The notes under the pieces: generated by a model
Told to the model about the DNA's origin: nothing
The model's input: only the letters and a program-made list of their open reading frames with translations
Databases searched by the model: none
DNA from: Chitinophaga sancti
GTDB lineage: Bacteria > Bacteroidota > Bacteroidia > Chitinophagales > Chitinophagaceae
Assembly: GCF_034424315.1 (NCBI RefSeq)
Contig: NZ_CP139972.1
Span: 2,728,001 to 2,792,000, forward strand
Reading direction: 5' to 3'
Length of the DNA: 64,000 nt
Program-made: the position numbers and the translations under genes
Part shown: in pieces, positions 50,360-59,287 of the stretch
How the letters are laid out: the number at the start of each line of letters is the position of its first letter
Numbering within the stretch: position 1 is the first letter of the stretch

Positions 50360-50719
50360 ATGTACACAAATATGCTTAACATTTTACTGATGGGAGCTCC
50401 GGGTGGAGCCCAGGGCGGTAGCGGAGGTATGGTGCAGCTGCTGTTTTTTGGTGGTATGATCCTGGTGATGTGGTTATTCATGATCCGTCCTCAGACAAAA
50501 AAAGCTAAAGCACAGAAAGATTTTATCTCCAACCTGAGAGAAGGTGATAAAGTCGTTACCATCGCCGGTATCCACGGTAAGATCAATAAATTCTTCCCTG
50601 AAAACAATACCGTAAAGATCGAAGTTAGCGCAGGTACTTACCTGACTATCGAACGCTCTGCGATCTCCATGGAATATACTTCTGCTCAGCAGAAAGCTGC
50701 TGAAGCACCTGCAAAATAA
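50360..50719 (+). CDS. yajC: Preprotein translocase accessory subunit YajC
   Basis: A 119-residue protein with one membrane segment (about 24-42, MVQLLFFGGMILVMWLFMI) followed by the YajC cytosolic domain RPQTKKAKAQKDFISNLREG. The end is DKVVTIAGIHGKINKF and a short Ala-rich tail. It assists the SecDF complex, whose gene is also in this window at 56-59 kb. A terminator follows. Confidence 0.93.
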   Translation: MYTNMLNILLMGAPGGAQGGSGGMVQLLFFGGMILVMWLFMIRPQTKKAKAQKDFISNLREGDKVVTIAGIHGKINKFFPENNTVKIEVSAGTYLTIERSAISMEYTSAQQKAAEAPAK

Positions 50720-50743
50720 TGCTGCATCCGAAAGGATGACAGG

Positions 50744-50779
50744 TCCCAAATTCCTTTACCGGAGTTTGGGATTTTTTTT
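50744..50779 (+). terminator. Terminator of yajC
   Basis: TCCCAAATTCC (50744-50754) and GGAGTTTGGGA (50761-50771) form a stem with one wobble, followed by eight Ts. Confidence 0.88.
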
Positions 50780-50793
50780 GATCTTTGGGTCAT

Positions 50794-51390
50794 ATGTTAA
50801 AAATAGGTATTACAGGCGGCATCGGCTCCGGCAAGAGTACAGTATGCAGGGTATTTTCCCTGCTCGGTATCCCCGTGTACTATTCGGATGATGCTGCAAA
50901 AGAGATCATGCATACGGATCCGCTTCTCAAAGCCAGTATCAAAGCACACTTTGGAGAAGAGATGTACGATGAAAAAGGTCAGCTCCAGCGTGCTGCCCTG
51001 GGCAAAATTGTGTTCAACGACAAAGACAAACTGGAACTGCTCAATTCCCTCGTACATCCCGCCACCATCCGGCATAGCGAAGAGTGGGCCGACAGGCAGC
51101 AGGCTCCTTACATCATTAAAGAAGCCGCCCTCCTGTTCGAATCTGGTTCCTTCGCCTACCTGGACAGGATCATTGGTGTGACCGCTCCCCAGCCCCTGCG
51201 GATTCTCAGGGTCATGAAGCGCGACAATGTAAGCCGCGAGGACGTGCTGGCCCGTATGTACAAACAGATCGAAGAACCCATCAAAATGAAATTGTGTGAC
51301 GATGTGATTCACAACGATGAACAACAGATGGTCATACCTCAGGTACTTGCCCTCCATGCAAAATTGCTGGCACTGGCAGGTACCCAATAA
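50794..51390 (+). CDS. coaE: Dephospho-CoA kinase
   Basis: A 198-residue enzyme, the last step of CoA synthesis. The P-loop GITGGIGSGKST is at the N-terminus and the family residues YYSDDAAKEIM and KEAALLFESG follow. The ATG at 50794 is chosen; a GATCTTTG element ends six bases before it, suggesting a near-leaderless mRNA. Upstream readings begin inside that element. Confidence 0.95.
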   Translation: MLKIGITGGIGSGKSTVCRVFSLLGIPVYYSDDAAKEIMHTDPLLKASIKAHFGEEMYDEKGQLQRAALGKIVFNDKDKLELLNSLVHPATIRHSEEWADRQQAPYIIKEAALLFESGSFAYLDRIIGVTAPQPLRILRVMKRDNVSREDVLARMYKQIEEPIKMKLCDDVIHNDEQQMVIPQVLALHAKLLALAGTQ

Positions 51391-51481
51391 ATAACCTTAA
51401 AATACCGGTACTCATTGTGCATAATTGTTAAAACAACCTCTGCTTAAGCAATCAATAATGAGTCACTAACAAAATATCTGC

Positions 51482-54328
51482 ATGGGGAAAACCGTCAACT
51501 CGAATAAAGCCACACCCGTACTACTACTGGAGCTGCAAAGTAATCACCCGGAACCAATTAAGATCGGCGCCGGTTTATTAAAAGAAGATGCCAATGGCCG
51601 TACCTGTCAGCGAATGCCCCTGCACGATAGAAAATCGTTGTCCGTATTCAATACCTTACCTGCCGGCGTACAGCACCTGCTGGCCCCCTGTACACAGGAA
51701 GCCATGCTGTATAAGGAACTGCAACTGAAAGAGAAATTCAGGGAAGCACCTGTAAGAGCACAGACCTTACAACAGTACGTGCAGGAAGGCATGCAACAAT
51801 ACATTTACCATACCCTTCAACAGCTACGCCCGCTTACACCAGTACTACCCTGGTATACCATGATCACGGACGATAGTATGCTCATGAAACATACCCGGCC
51901 CGCTACCGTCAATAACTATACGCCGGCTCTTTCCTTTGAGCTGGTGCAGGGTGATGATGGCATAATCCGTATGGTGGCATTCGTGAACATCAATAATCAA
52001 TCTTTTCCGCTCTCCGGCTATGAACACTATGGTTTCCTGCTGCGCAGCCGTGGAGAGCTCTTTATATTACCTCCTTCCAGTGCCAACGCAATTGCAAAAT
52101 TCTCAGGTGGCTACGTAGAGGCTATCCCCGGCCAGGAAGGTACATTTCTGCAGGAAGTAGTGATGCCACTGAGCGAACAGTTTCCTGTTGATAAAAGTAT
52201 TCTGCTGGACAAAGAGGAGATCGACGTCTCTCCTTCCTGTAACATCTGGCTCAGTGAACTGAATAAATCATTTCTCGTACTCACACCGCAATGGCAGTAC
52301 GGAGACTTTATCATCGAAGATTCGCCGGATGCTGTGGTCATCCGTACAGCAGGTGATACACAATTCGAGATCAAAAGACATATTGAAGAAGAAAAGGAAA
52401 TCCTTGCATTCATCCGGTCCCTGCATGCACGCTTTGCGCAGCAGCGCAATGGCTACTTCTACCTTCCGTTTGCAGATGCGGAAAAGAACCAGTGGTTTGT
52501 AAAGTGCTACCGCAAACTCACGGATCGTAACATCGGTGTGTATGGCATGGACCAGCTGCAACATTTCAGGTACAATACAAATGTGCCTGTGATGGATATC
52601 AATTGGAGCGGTGATGACAAAGAGGCTTTTGAGCTGGACATAAAGATCCATTACGGAGATATTCCCGTTGCCCTGGCAGACCTGCAAAAAGCCTTACAAC
52701 ACAAGCAACCCCACTTATTATTGAAAGATGGTACCATTGGTGTAATACCTGATGAGTGGCTGCATAAATATGACCTGCTCTGGAAACTGGGCCAGGTACA
52801 AAAAGATAAACTGAAACTCTCCCGCCTGCATTTTACAGTTGCGCAGGAGATCCTGCAGGGGAATCATTCGGAAGATACTTTGCAAAGATTACAACGGCTG
52901 CAGATCCAGCCAGGTGCAAATTTCCCCGTACCATCGGCTATTCAGGCACAGCTGCGCAACTACCAGCAGGCTGGTTTTGAGTGGATGTGTCTTCTCGATG
53001 CCATGCGCTGGGGAGGCTGCCTGGCAGACGATATGGGTTTGGGTAAAACCCTGCAGACCATTACGTTTTTACAGCACCTCGCCAATAAATACCCGGGAGA
53101 AACGCACCTGGTGGTATGCCCTACATCCCTGATCTATAACTGGGAAAGTGAGCTGAAAAAGTTCGCCCCAGATCTGCGGTACACCATCTACCATGGCAAT
53201 AACCGGCATTATGCACCTTCAGGGTATGACCTGGTGATCACCAGCTATGGTACGATTCGCAGTGACCAGGAGATCTTTGCCAGTCATGTATTTGGCTATG
53301 TTGTACTGGACGAAAGCCAGGTGATCAAGAATCCCAGCTCGCAGACCACAAAGGCACTTCAGGTATTGCAATCGCGTAACCGCCTGATTCTGAGTGGTAC
53401 CCCTATCCAAAACAATACGATGGACCTGTATGCGCAGATGAACTTTGCTAACCCGGGTCTATTGGGTAACCAGGCATTTTTCAAGTCTGAATTTGCCATG
53501 CCGATTGATAAAAATGCTGATGCGGAAAAAGCGGGTCAGTTACGTCGACTGATATACCCATTTCTCCTGAGGCGTACAAAGGAACAGATTGCCCAGGATC
53601 TGCCGGACAAAACGGAGATCATTATGTGGTGTGAGATGGGCGATGAGCAACGGCAGGCATATAACAGGATCCGCGATCTATACAAAGAGAAAGTTTTTAA
53701 CCGCATCCAGGAGCAGGGAATAGCAGCTAGCACGATTTATGTATTGGAAGGTCTGACCCGGTTAAGGCAGGTATGTAATGCTCCTCAGCTGGTGGAATCT
53801 GAATCACATATTCCCCATTCTGTAAAGCTGGATGAGCTGATGCGCGAGATCAGTGAAAACACTGGTGCCCATAAGGTATTGGTCTTCTCTCAGTTCACCG
53901 GCATGCTGCAACTCATAGCAAAAGCGATGGAGCAGGAAGGATTGAAATTTCTCTATCTGGACGGCAGTACGAAAGCGGAGAACAGGCAGCAACTGGTGAA
54001 CCAGTTCCAGGAAGAGGAAGCAATGCGGGTATTCCTGATCAGTCTTAAAGCAGGTGGTGTGGGATTGACGCTGACGGCTGCTGATTATGTATACCTGGTA
54101 GATCCATGGTGGAATCCGGCAGCAGAGCAGCAGGCCATAGACCGTACACACCGCATCGGGCAGCAAAATAAGGTGTTTGCCTACAAGATGATCTGTAAGG
54201 ATAGTGTGGAGGAAAAGATCCTTGCATTGCAGCAAAGGAAGAAGATGATAGCAGATGATCTGATCAGTGAGGACACCGGCTTTGTGAAGAAGCTGACGGA
54301 GGAGGATGTGGCGTTTTTGTTCAGTTAA
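51482..54328 (+). CDS. SWI2/SNF2-family DEAD-like ATPase
   Basis: A 948-residue protein. The N-terminal 500 residues are beta-rich and unlike any domain I recognise. The two RecA-like lobes begin at about 490: Walker A DDMGLGKT at 516-523, motif Ia PTSLIYNWESELKKF, Walker B VLDESQVIKN, motif III LSGTPIQNN, and lobe 2 with VFSQFTGMLQLI, LKAGGVGLTLTAADYV and QAIDRTHRIGQ. It is an ATP-driven DNA or protein-DNA translocase of the RapA/SNF2 group. No zinc-finger SWIM is seen. It precedes the GH5-like gene by 27 bases; co-transcription is possible. Confidence 0.9.
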   Translation: MGKTVNSNKATPVLLLELQSNHPEPIKIGAGLLKEDANGRTCQRMPLHDRKSLSVFNTLPAGVQHLLAPCTQEAMLYKELQLKEKFREAPVRAQTLQQYVQEGMQQYIYHTLQQLRPLTPVLPWYTMITDDSMLMKHTRPATVNNYTPALSFELVQGDDGIIRMVAFVNINNQSFPLSGYEHYGFLLRSRGELFILPPSSANAIAKFSGGYVEAIPGQEGTFLQEVVMPLSEQFPVDKSILLDKEEIDVSPSCNIWLSELNKSFLVLTPQWQYGDFIIEDSPDAVVIRTAGDTQFEIKRHIEEEKEILAFIRSLHARFAQQRNGYFYLPFADAEKNQWFVKCYRKLTDRNIGVYGMDQLQHFRYNTNVPVMDINWSGDDKEAFELDIKIHYGDIPVALADLQKALQHKQPHLLLKDGTIGVIPDEWLHKYDLLWKLGQVQKDKLKLSRLHFTVAQEILQGNHSEDTLQRLQRLQIQPGANFPVPSAIQAQLRNYQQAGFEWMCLLDAMRWGGCLADDMGLGKTLQTITFLQHLANKYPGETHLVVCPTSLIYNWESELKKFAPDLRYTIYHGNNRHYAPSGYDLVITSYGTIRSDQEIFASHVFGYVVLDESQVIKNPSSQTTKALQVLQSRNRLILSGTPIQNNTMDLYAQMNFANPGLLGNQAFFKSEFAMPIDKNADAEKAGQLRRLIYPFLLRRTKEQIAQDLPDKTEIIMWCEMGDEQRQAYNRIRDLYKEKVFNRIQEQGIAASTIYVLEGLTRLRQVCNAPQLVESESHIPHSVKLDELMREISENTGAHKVLVFSQFTGMLQLIAKAMEQEGLKFLYLDGSTKAENRQQLVNQFQEEEAMRVFLISLKAGGVGLTLTAADYVYLVDPWWNPAAEQQAIDRTHRIGQQNKVFAYKMICKDSVEEKILALQQRKKMIADDLISEDTGFVKKLTEEDVAFLFS

Positions 54329-54355
54329 CTAAAATTAATTTCCGAAATTTGTGGT

Positions 54356-55450
54356 ATGTTAGATAACTCCAGGTCAATTATCATGCTTATAGTGGTTTTC
54401 TTTGCCACTTCCCTGACGGTTCGTGCCCAGCAGCCGGTACCTCCGAAATTTCCTGAAGGTTTTAATATTCAGAAAGGGGTAAACATTGGTTACTGGCTGT
54501 CGGATGCCAGCGGCCGGAATGGCACAGCGCTGGTAGACTTTTTTGGTGAGAAAGATGTGATCTTCCTGGCTCAAAAAGGTTTTGATCATTTACGTATACC
54601 CATAGACGAAGGTGAGTTGTGGAATTATAAGAACGATAAATACGATGATGCTTTTAAGAATATTCACGCTGCTATTGGCTGGTGTAAAGCCAATAAGCTG
54701 CGGGTGATTATAGATTTACATACACTGAAAGGTCACCGCCTGTGGAGCAGTGATGATGAGCAGGATCGCTTTATAGCCATGTGGAAAGAACTGGCCCTGG
54801 AATTGAAAAAATATCCGGCTAACCTGGTGGCATATGAATTGTTGAGTGATCCGATTGCTGATAGTGCAGGTGAATGGAATGAGTTACTGGCAAAAACGAT
54901 CAAAGCGATCCGTGAAATAGATGCGAAGAGAGTAATAGTAGTAAGTAGTAATCAGAGTGGTAGTTATAGTACTATTTCACAGCTGAAACTGCCGGAGGGC
55001 GATAATCATATTATCCTGAACTTCCACTACTTTGAGCCTATCTACTTTACGCACTATCGTTACAAGGATAGCAGGCAGCAGGATTATGGTGGGCCGGTGC
55101 ATTACCCGGGTGCAACTATTACTGCGAAGGAACTGAATGAGCAACCGGCTACAATCAGAAATCTGCTGGCAGGTAGTACGCAGGATTATAACGACGATAT
55201 CATAGCAGATCAGATAGCGACTGCAGCGAGAATGGCGAAGAAGTTTAAAGTGCCTCTGATTTGCGGGGAATGGGGTTGTACCAGCCTGGTGCCAAGGAAG
55301 GATAGGATGCGGTGGTATAAGGATATGAAGAAAGCACTGGATAAAAATGCGATACCCTGGACGGTATGGACGTATAAAGGAGATTTTGGGATTGTGCAGG
55401 GAGATGGAAGTGATGATGATAAACTACTCAAATTGCTCACGAAAGATTAA
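54356..55450 (+). CDS. Exported GH5-like protein with altered acid/base motif
   Basis: A 364-residue protein with a signal sequence (about residues 1-24, ending VRA before QQP). The (beta/alpha)8 barrel of glycoside hydrolase family 5 is recognisable: GVNIGYWLSD, GFDHLRIPIDEGELWN, RVIIDLHTL with H122, HYFEPIYF, and the nucleophile region LICGEWGC with E305. At the acid/base position, where GH5 enzymes have NEP, the sequence is YELLSDPIAD (S164-D165-P166). It is either a low-activity enzyme, a binding protein or a member with an unusual mechanism. The carbohydrate is not predictable. Confidence 0.8.
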   Translation: MLDNSRSIIMLIVVFFATSLTVRAQQPVPPKFPEGFNIQKGVNIGYWLSDASGRNGTALVDFFGEKDVIFLAQKGFDHLRIPIDEGELWNYKNDKYDDAFKNIHAAIGWCKANKLRVIIDLHTLKGHRLWSSDDEQDRFIAMWKELALELKKYPANLVAYELLSDPIADSAGEWNELLAKTIKAIREIDAKRVIVVSSNQSGSYSTISQLKLPEGDNHIILNFHYFEPIYFTHYRYKDSRQQDYGGPVHYPGATITAKELNEQPATIRNLLAGSTQDYNDDIIADQIATAARMAKKFKVPLICGEWGCTSLVPRKDRMRWYKDMKKALDKNAIPWTVWTYKGDFGIVQGDGSDDDKLLKLLTKD

Positions 55451-55458
55451 GGATTTTA

Positions 55459-55489
55459 AGCGGTTTTGCCTGATGGCAAAACCGCTTTT
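55459..55489 (+). terminator. Terminator of the GH5-like gene
   Basis: Perfect twelve-base arms AGCGGTTTTGCC (55459-55470) and GGCAAAACCGCT (55475-55486) with a TGAT loop, followed by Ts. Confidence 0.92.
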
Positions 55490-55531
55490 CATTTAGGAAT
55501 ATTCATTCCTTATCCAAATTTAAATCTACGA

Positions 55532-55657
55532 CTACTTCACTATCCAATAAGCCAGCACCAACCACAGCAAGCCCTTTGCCAGGAAAAACAGGAAACCCCA
55601 GATACCGACCCTTCTGATCCACTTTACCCAGGACTTTTTTTCTGCTGCTATTGCCAT
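55532..55657 (-). CDS. Candidate 41-residue single-span membrane protein
   Basis: A short reading frame from an ATG at 55657 encodes MAIAAEKKSWVKWIRRVGIW followed by a strongly hydrophobic stretch (GFLFFLAKGLLWLVLAYWIV) and a terminal Lys. The positive N-terminal part and single span with the KGLLWL motif resemble small conserved membrane proteins of Bacteroidota. The frame also continues upstream without a better start. It lies between two terminators in otherwise empty sequence. Support is limited to its composition and position. Confidence 0.45.
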   Translation of the reverse strand: MAIAAEKKSWVKWIRRVGIWGFLFFLAKGLLWLVLAYWIVK

Positions 55658-55825
55658 AAAAACCTTATTTGCCCGCAAAATACCACAAGGCAGGAATAAG
55701 TCAACATTGCTTTTATCTATAGGCGGATAGAAGGTAGATGGGGGTTCATGTTGCATTTTACGGTAAATGGGGTTAAAGCCCTGCGGCCGGCTTATCAAGG
55801 AAACGGTGTTGACTTTTCCAAAAGC

Positions 55826-55857
55826 AAAAAGCCCCTCGGTTACACCGAAGGGCTTTT
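55826..55857. terminator. Bidirectional terminator after secDF
   Basis: GCCCCTCGGT and ACCGAAGGGC (one wobble) around TAC, flanked by five As and four Ts; the T-tract on the minus strand serves secDF. Confidence 0.85.
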
Positions 55858-55881
55858 GTTTATCAAACATTTAATTGAACA

Positions 55882-58800
55882 CTATTTCTTTACAGCATCA
55901 GCTAAGCCTTTCTTATCTGTATCCTTTACAGGAACTGCTTCGCTTTCATTTGCCAGCTCATTCTTCTTGTCGAAGTCCACCAGCACTGGTGCAGCTACGA
56001 AGATGGAAGAATAAGTACCTGTGATTACACCGATCAGCATCGCGAATGCGAAACCACGGGTTACCTCACCACCGAAGATGAAGAGGATCAGGATTGTCAG
56101 GAATACTGTCAGAGACGTCATTACTGTACGGCTCAGTGTATCGTTGATTGCCTTGTTGATGATACCGTCTCTTGACATACCCTTCATCTGACCACCGCGG
56201 AAGTACTCACGGATACGGTCGAATACGATCACGGTATCGTTCATGGAGAAACCTATGACCGTCAGGATCGCCGCAATGAAGTGCTGGTCAACTTCCAGTG
56301 GGAACGGAACGATATCGCGGCAGTAAGAGAATACAGCCAGTGTTACCATCACGTCATGCAACAGGGAGAAGATTGTACCAATTGAATACTGCCATTTATT
56401 GAAACGCAGCAGGATGTACAGGAAGATCACTACCAGAGACAGGATCGTAGCCTTCACCGCACCTGCACGCAGGTCATCGGAGATGGTTGGAGATACTGTC
56501 TGGGAAGCTACGATATAACGAGGTGAAGAGAATGATTCATAAGTTAAAGACTTATCATAGAACTTCTTCAGACCATTGTACAGTTTCTCAGTTACTTCCC
56601 TATCAACTTCAGGATTCTGTTCATTGATACGATAGTTGGTCGTAATGTTCAGCTGGTTGGTGTTACCGATAGTTTTTACATACGGTTCTGAATTGAATTC
56701 TTTCTCCAGAATGGTACGTACTTCTTCGGTCTTCATTGGCTGATCGAAGCGGATTGTGAAGCTACGACCACCATCAAAGTCAACACCGTGACGGAAACCA
56801 TGGAAGAAGGAAGATGCACCCAGCAAGATCATGAAACCAGAGATCACATAAGCATATTTTCTCTTACCTACGAAGTCAAAAGCAGCATGCTTGAAGATCT
56901 TCCGGGAGATTGGAGTGAAATATTCGAAGTGACGTTTCTTGTTGGTATAGTAGTCAGTTACGATACGGGAGATCATGATACCACAGAACAGAGACAGTAA
57001 CAGACCAATGATCTGAGTGGTAGCAAAGCCCAGTACCGGACCTAAACCGAAGTAGAACAGGATAATTGCTGTGAGCAGGGAGGTGATGTGACCATCCAGT
57101 ACAGGAGCATAAGATCTTCTATAACCGAATTCAATCGCCTGTGGATATGTTCTGCCATGTACAAGCTCGTCCTTGATACGTTCGAAGATGATTACGTTTG
57201 TATCCACGGCCATACCTACAGTCAATACCAGACCTGCGATACCAGGCATCGTCAGCGTCGCACCCAGCGAAGCGAGAATACCGAAGGTGAAGAGCAGGTT
57301 CAGGATCAGGGCGATGTTTGCAACGATACCGGCGGTATTATAATATACCAGCATCAGTACGAAGATCACGATGAAGGAGATGATGAAGGATTTAGCACCG
57401 GCTGCGATAGACTCAGCACCCAGGGTTGGTCCGACAATCTGTTCCTGAACGATTTTAGCCGGAGCTGGCATTTTACCAGACTTCAGGATATTCGCAAGGT
57501 CTTTCGCCTCTTCAACGGTAAAGCTACCGGTGATTTGGGAGTGACCACCAGGGATCTCGTTAATAATAGAAGGAGCTGTGTAAACGATGCTGTCCAGTAC
57601 TACTGCAACGTAGTTCAGGTTAGCGCGGCTTTCGTCAGCACCACCTTTAGGAGCCAGTTCACCGGTCAGTTTCTTCCATTCTCTGGCACCCACGTTATCC
57701 ATCGCCATGCTGATTTCAGCATTACCATTCTGGTCGTAGTCCTGTTTAGCATCTACTACCCTTTCACCGCTTACGCGTGGAGCAGGATTAGCAGGGTTGA
57801 TTTTCAGGGCGAAAACCTCCAGTGGACCGTGTTTGTCTTGTTTATTTTCAGGACCGAAAGCAAATACCAGGTCTTTAGGCATTACATTTTTTACTGCTTG
57901 CAGTGTCAGGTAAGCTTTGAAAGCAGCAGTGTCAGTGGGCATGATTCTACCCACTACAGCAGAAGGTAAAGGCTGACCGTCCTGTGTGATCTGCGGGTGC
58001 AGAATGGCGAACAGTGGATTGGTCTTCAGGAATTCCTTCTCTGCATCAGCCATCAGCTTAGCGGAGTCTACCTTGCCACCTTTTTTCTTTCCGGCTGAGT
58101 CACCAATGAAGGCTGCCAGGCTACCATCTTTGGAACTATCCGTGGCAGCGGCAGCAGGCTTCGTTGCAGCAGTGGCAGCTGTATCAACCACAGGTTTGCC
58201 AGCAGTTGCATTTTTCAATGCCTCGTTCATTTTCACGAGAACGTTATTCACGAAGTCAGCATCGTTTCTGTAAGTTTCGCGGAACTCCAGGTTCGCACTT
58301 GCCTGCAGGTATTTCCTTACACGGTCAGGGTTGTCTACCCCAGCCAGTTCTACGGAGATGATACCTTTACTTTCGTCCAGGCTGATGTTTGGAGAAGCTA
58401 CCCCAAACTTGTCAATACGTTTCTGCAGTACGAGATAGGTATTTTTAATTGCAGCACCAGCTTCACGACGGATAACTTTCAGAACCTCGTCGTTAGAAGT
58501 GTTGAAATTGATGTCTTTTTGGTAAGCGTTTGCAAAAATGGTAGCCAGGCGACCCTGAGGAGCCACTTTTGCATATTCCTGCCCGAACAATGTTACAAAA
58601 TCCGATTGGCTGGCTTTCTTCGCGATGGCAGCATTTTCCAGCGCCCGGTTGAAGTCCTTGTCTGTCGAATGACCGCTCAGGGAAAGGATCACATCTTGCA
58701 CGCTCACATCGAGCACTACGTTCATACCGCCCTGGAGGTCAAGTCCAAGGTTCAGTTCTCTTTCCTTGGCTTTGGTATAGGTTACGTACCAGGGAAAACC

Positions 58801-59067
58801 CGCGATCTGTTGATTGCTGGTGCTATCCAGGATTCTTTGTCTTCTTGCTTTGATCAGATCATTCAGTGTATCCTGATAAAAAGCACGGGCCTCTTTATCG
58901 TCCTTGTACTTGACTTCAGGAGCGTCTTTCATCTTTAAGACATCCGTCTTGGCTTGCAGGTCTACCTTGCTCTCGTAGCTGCGTACCAGAAACGTGAAAG
59001 ACAGGTAATACACAGAGATAAGGATCAATGCACCGGCAAAAAATCTAACCAGTCCTTTAAGTTGCAT
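55882..59067 (-). CDS. secDF: Fused protein translocase subunit SecDF
   Basis: A 1061-residue fusion of SecD and SecF, the usual form in Bacteroidota. SecD: first span near the N-terminus, LNLGLDLQGGMNVVLDV motif, periplasmic P1 domain with a Lys/Ala/Asp-rich insert (about residues 300-350), and spans with the GMAVDTNVIIFERIKDEL motif. SecF: VDFDGGRSFTI, and the partner motif GFSMNDTVIVFDRIREYF. The proton-driven export helper uses the conserved Asp/Arg pairs visible in these motifs. Promoter TTTA-N18-TATCTTTG is at 59103-59132. Confidence 0.97.
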   Translation of the reverse strand: MQLKGLVRFFAGALILISVYYLSFTFLVRSYESKVDLQAKTDVLKMKDAPEVKYKDDKEARAFYQDTLNDLIKARRQRILDSTSNQQIAGFPWYVTYTKAKERELNLGLDLQGGMNVVLDVSVQDVILSLSGHSTDKDFNRALENAAIAKKASQSDFVTLFGQEYAKVAPQGRLATIFANAYQKDINFNTSNDEVLKVIRREAGAAIKNTYLVLQKRIDKFGVASPNISLDESKGIISVELAGVDNPDRVRKYLQASANLEFRETYRNDADFVNNVLVKMNEALKNATAGKPVVDTAATAATKPAAAATDSSKDGSLAAFIGDSAGKKKGGKVDSAKLMADAEKEFLKTNPLFAILHPQITQDGQPLPSAVVGRIMPTDTAAFKAYLTLQAVKNVMPKDLVFAFGPENKQDKHGPLEVFALKINPANPAPRVSGERVVDAKQDYDQNGNAEISMAMDNVGAREWKKLTGELAPKGGADESRANLNYVAVVLDSIVYTAPSIINEIPGGHSQITGSFTVEEAKDLANILKSGKMPAPAKIVQEQIVGPTLGAESIAAGAKSFIISFIVIFVLMLVYYNTAGIVANIALILNLLFTFGILASLGATLTMPGIAGLVLTVGMAVDTNVIIFERIKDELVHGRTYPQAIEFGYRRSYAPVLDGHITSLLTAIILFYFGLGPVLGFATTQIIGLLLSLFCGIMISRIVTDYYTNKKRHFEYFTPISRKIFKHAAFDFVGKRKYAYVISGFMILLGASSFFHGFRHGVDFDGGRSFTIRFDQPMKTEEVRTILEKEFNSEPYVKTIGNTNQLNITTNYRINEQNPEVDREVTEKLYNGLKKFYDKSLTYESFSSPRYIVASQTVSPTISDDLRAGAVKATILSLVVIFLYILLRFNKWQYSIGTIFSLLHDVMVTLAVFSYCRDIVPFPLEVDQHFIAAILTVIGFSMNDTVIVFDRIREYFRGGQMKGMSRDGIINKAINDTLSRTVMTSLTVFLTILILFIFGGEVTRGFAFAMLIGVITGTYSSIFVAAPVLVDFDKKNELANESEAVPVKDTDKKGLADAVKK

Positions 59068-59102
59068 ATTGTTTCGGGTTTATAAAAAAATTTTAAGAGT
59101 TG

Positions 59103-59132
59103 CAAAGATAGAATTTAAATTGATATATTAAA
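59103..59132 (-). promoter_or_regulatory. Promoter of secDF
   Basis: On the minus strand TTTA (59132-59129), an 18-base spacer and a perfect TATCTTTG (59110-59103), giving a leader of about 30 bases. Confidence 0.68.
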
Positions 59133-59287
59133 GCCGGAGAAACGCAGAAAAGGAAAAAGGTGGAAAATATTGGTTTTCAACTCTTAAACCAGAGTTTTTT
59201 GCCCTTATTTAGTCTTCTCTAATGTATGCCAATGCTTTGCTATTCGGTTGATAACTCTACTTTGCTGGCTGCAATACTAATAAAAAT

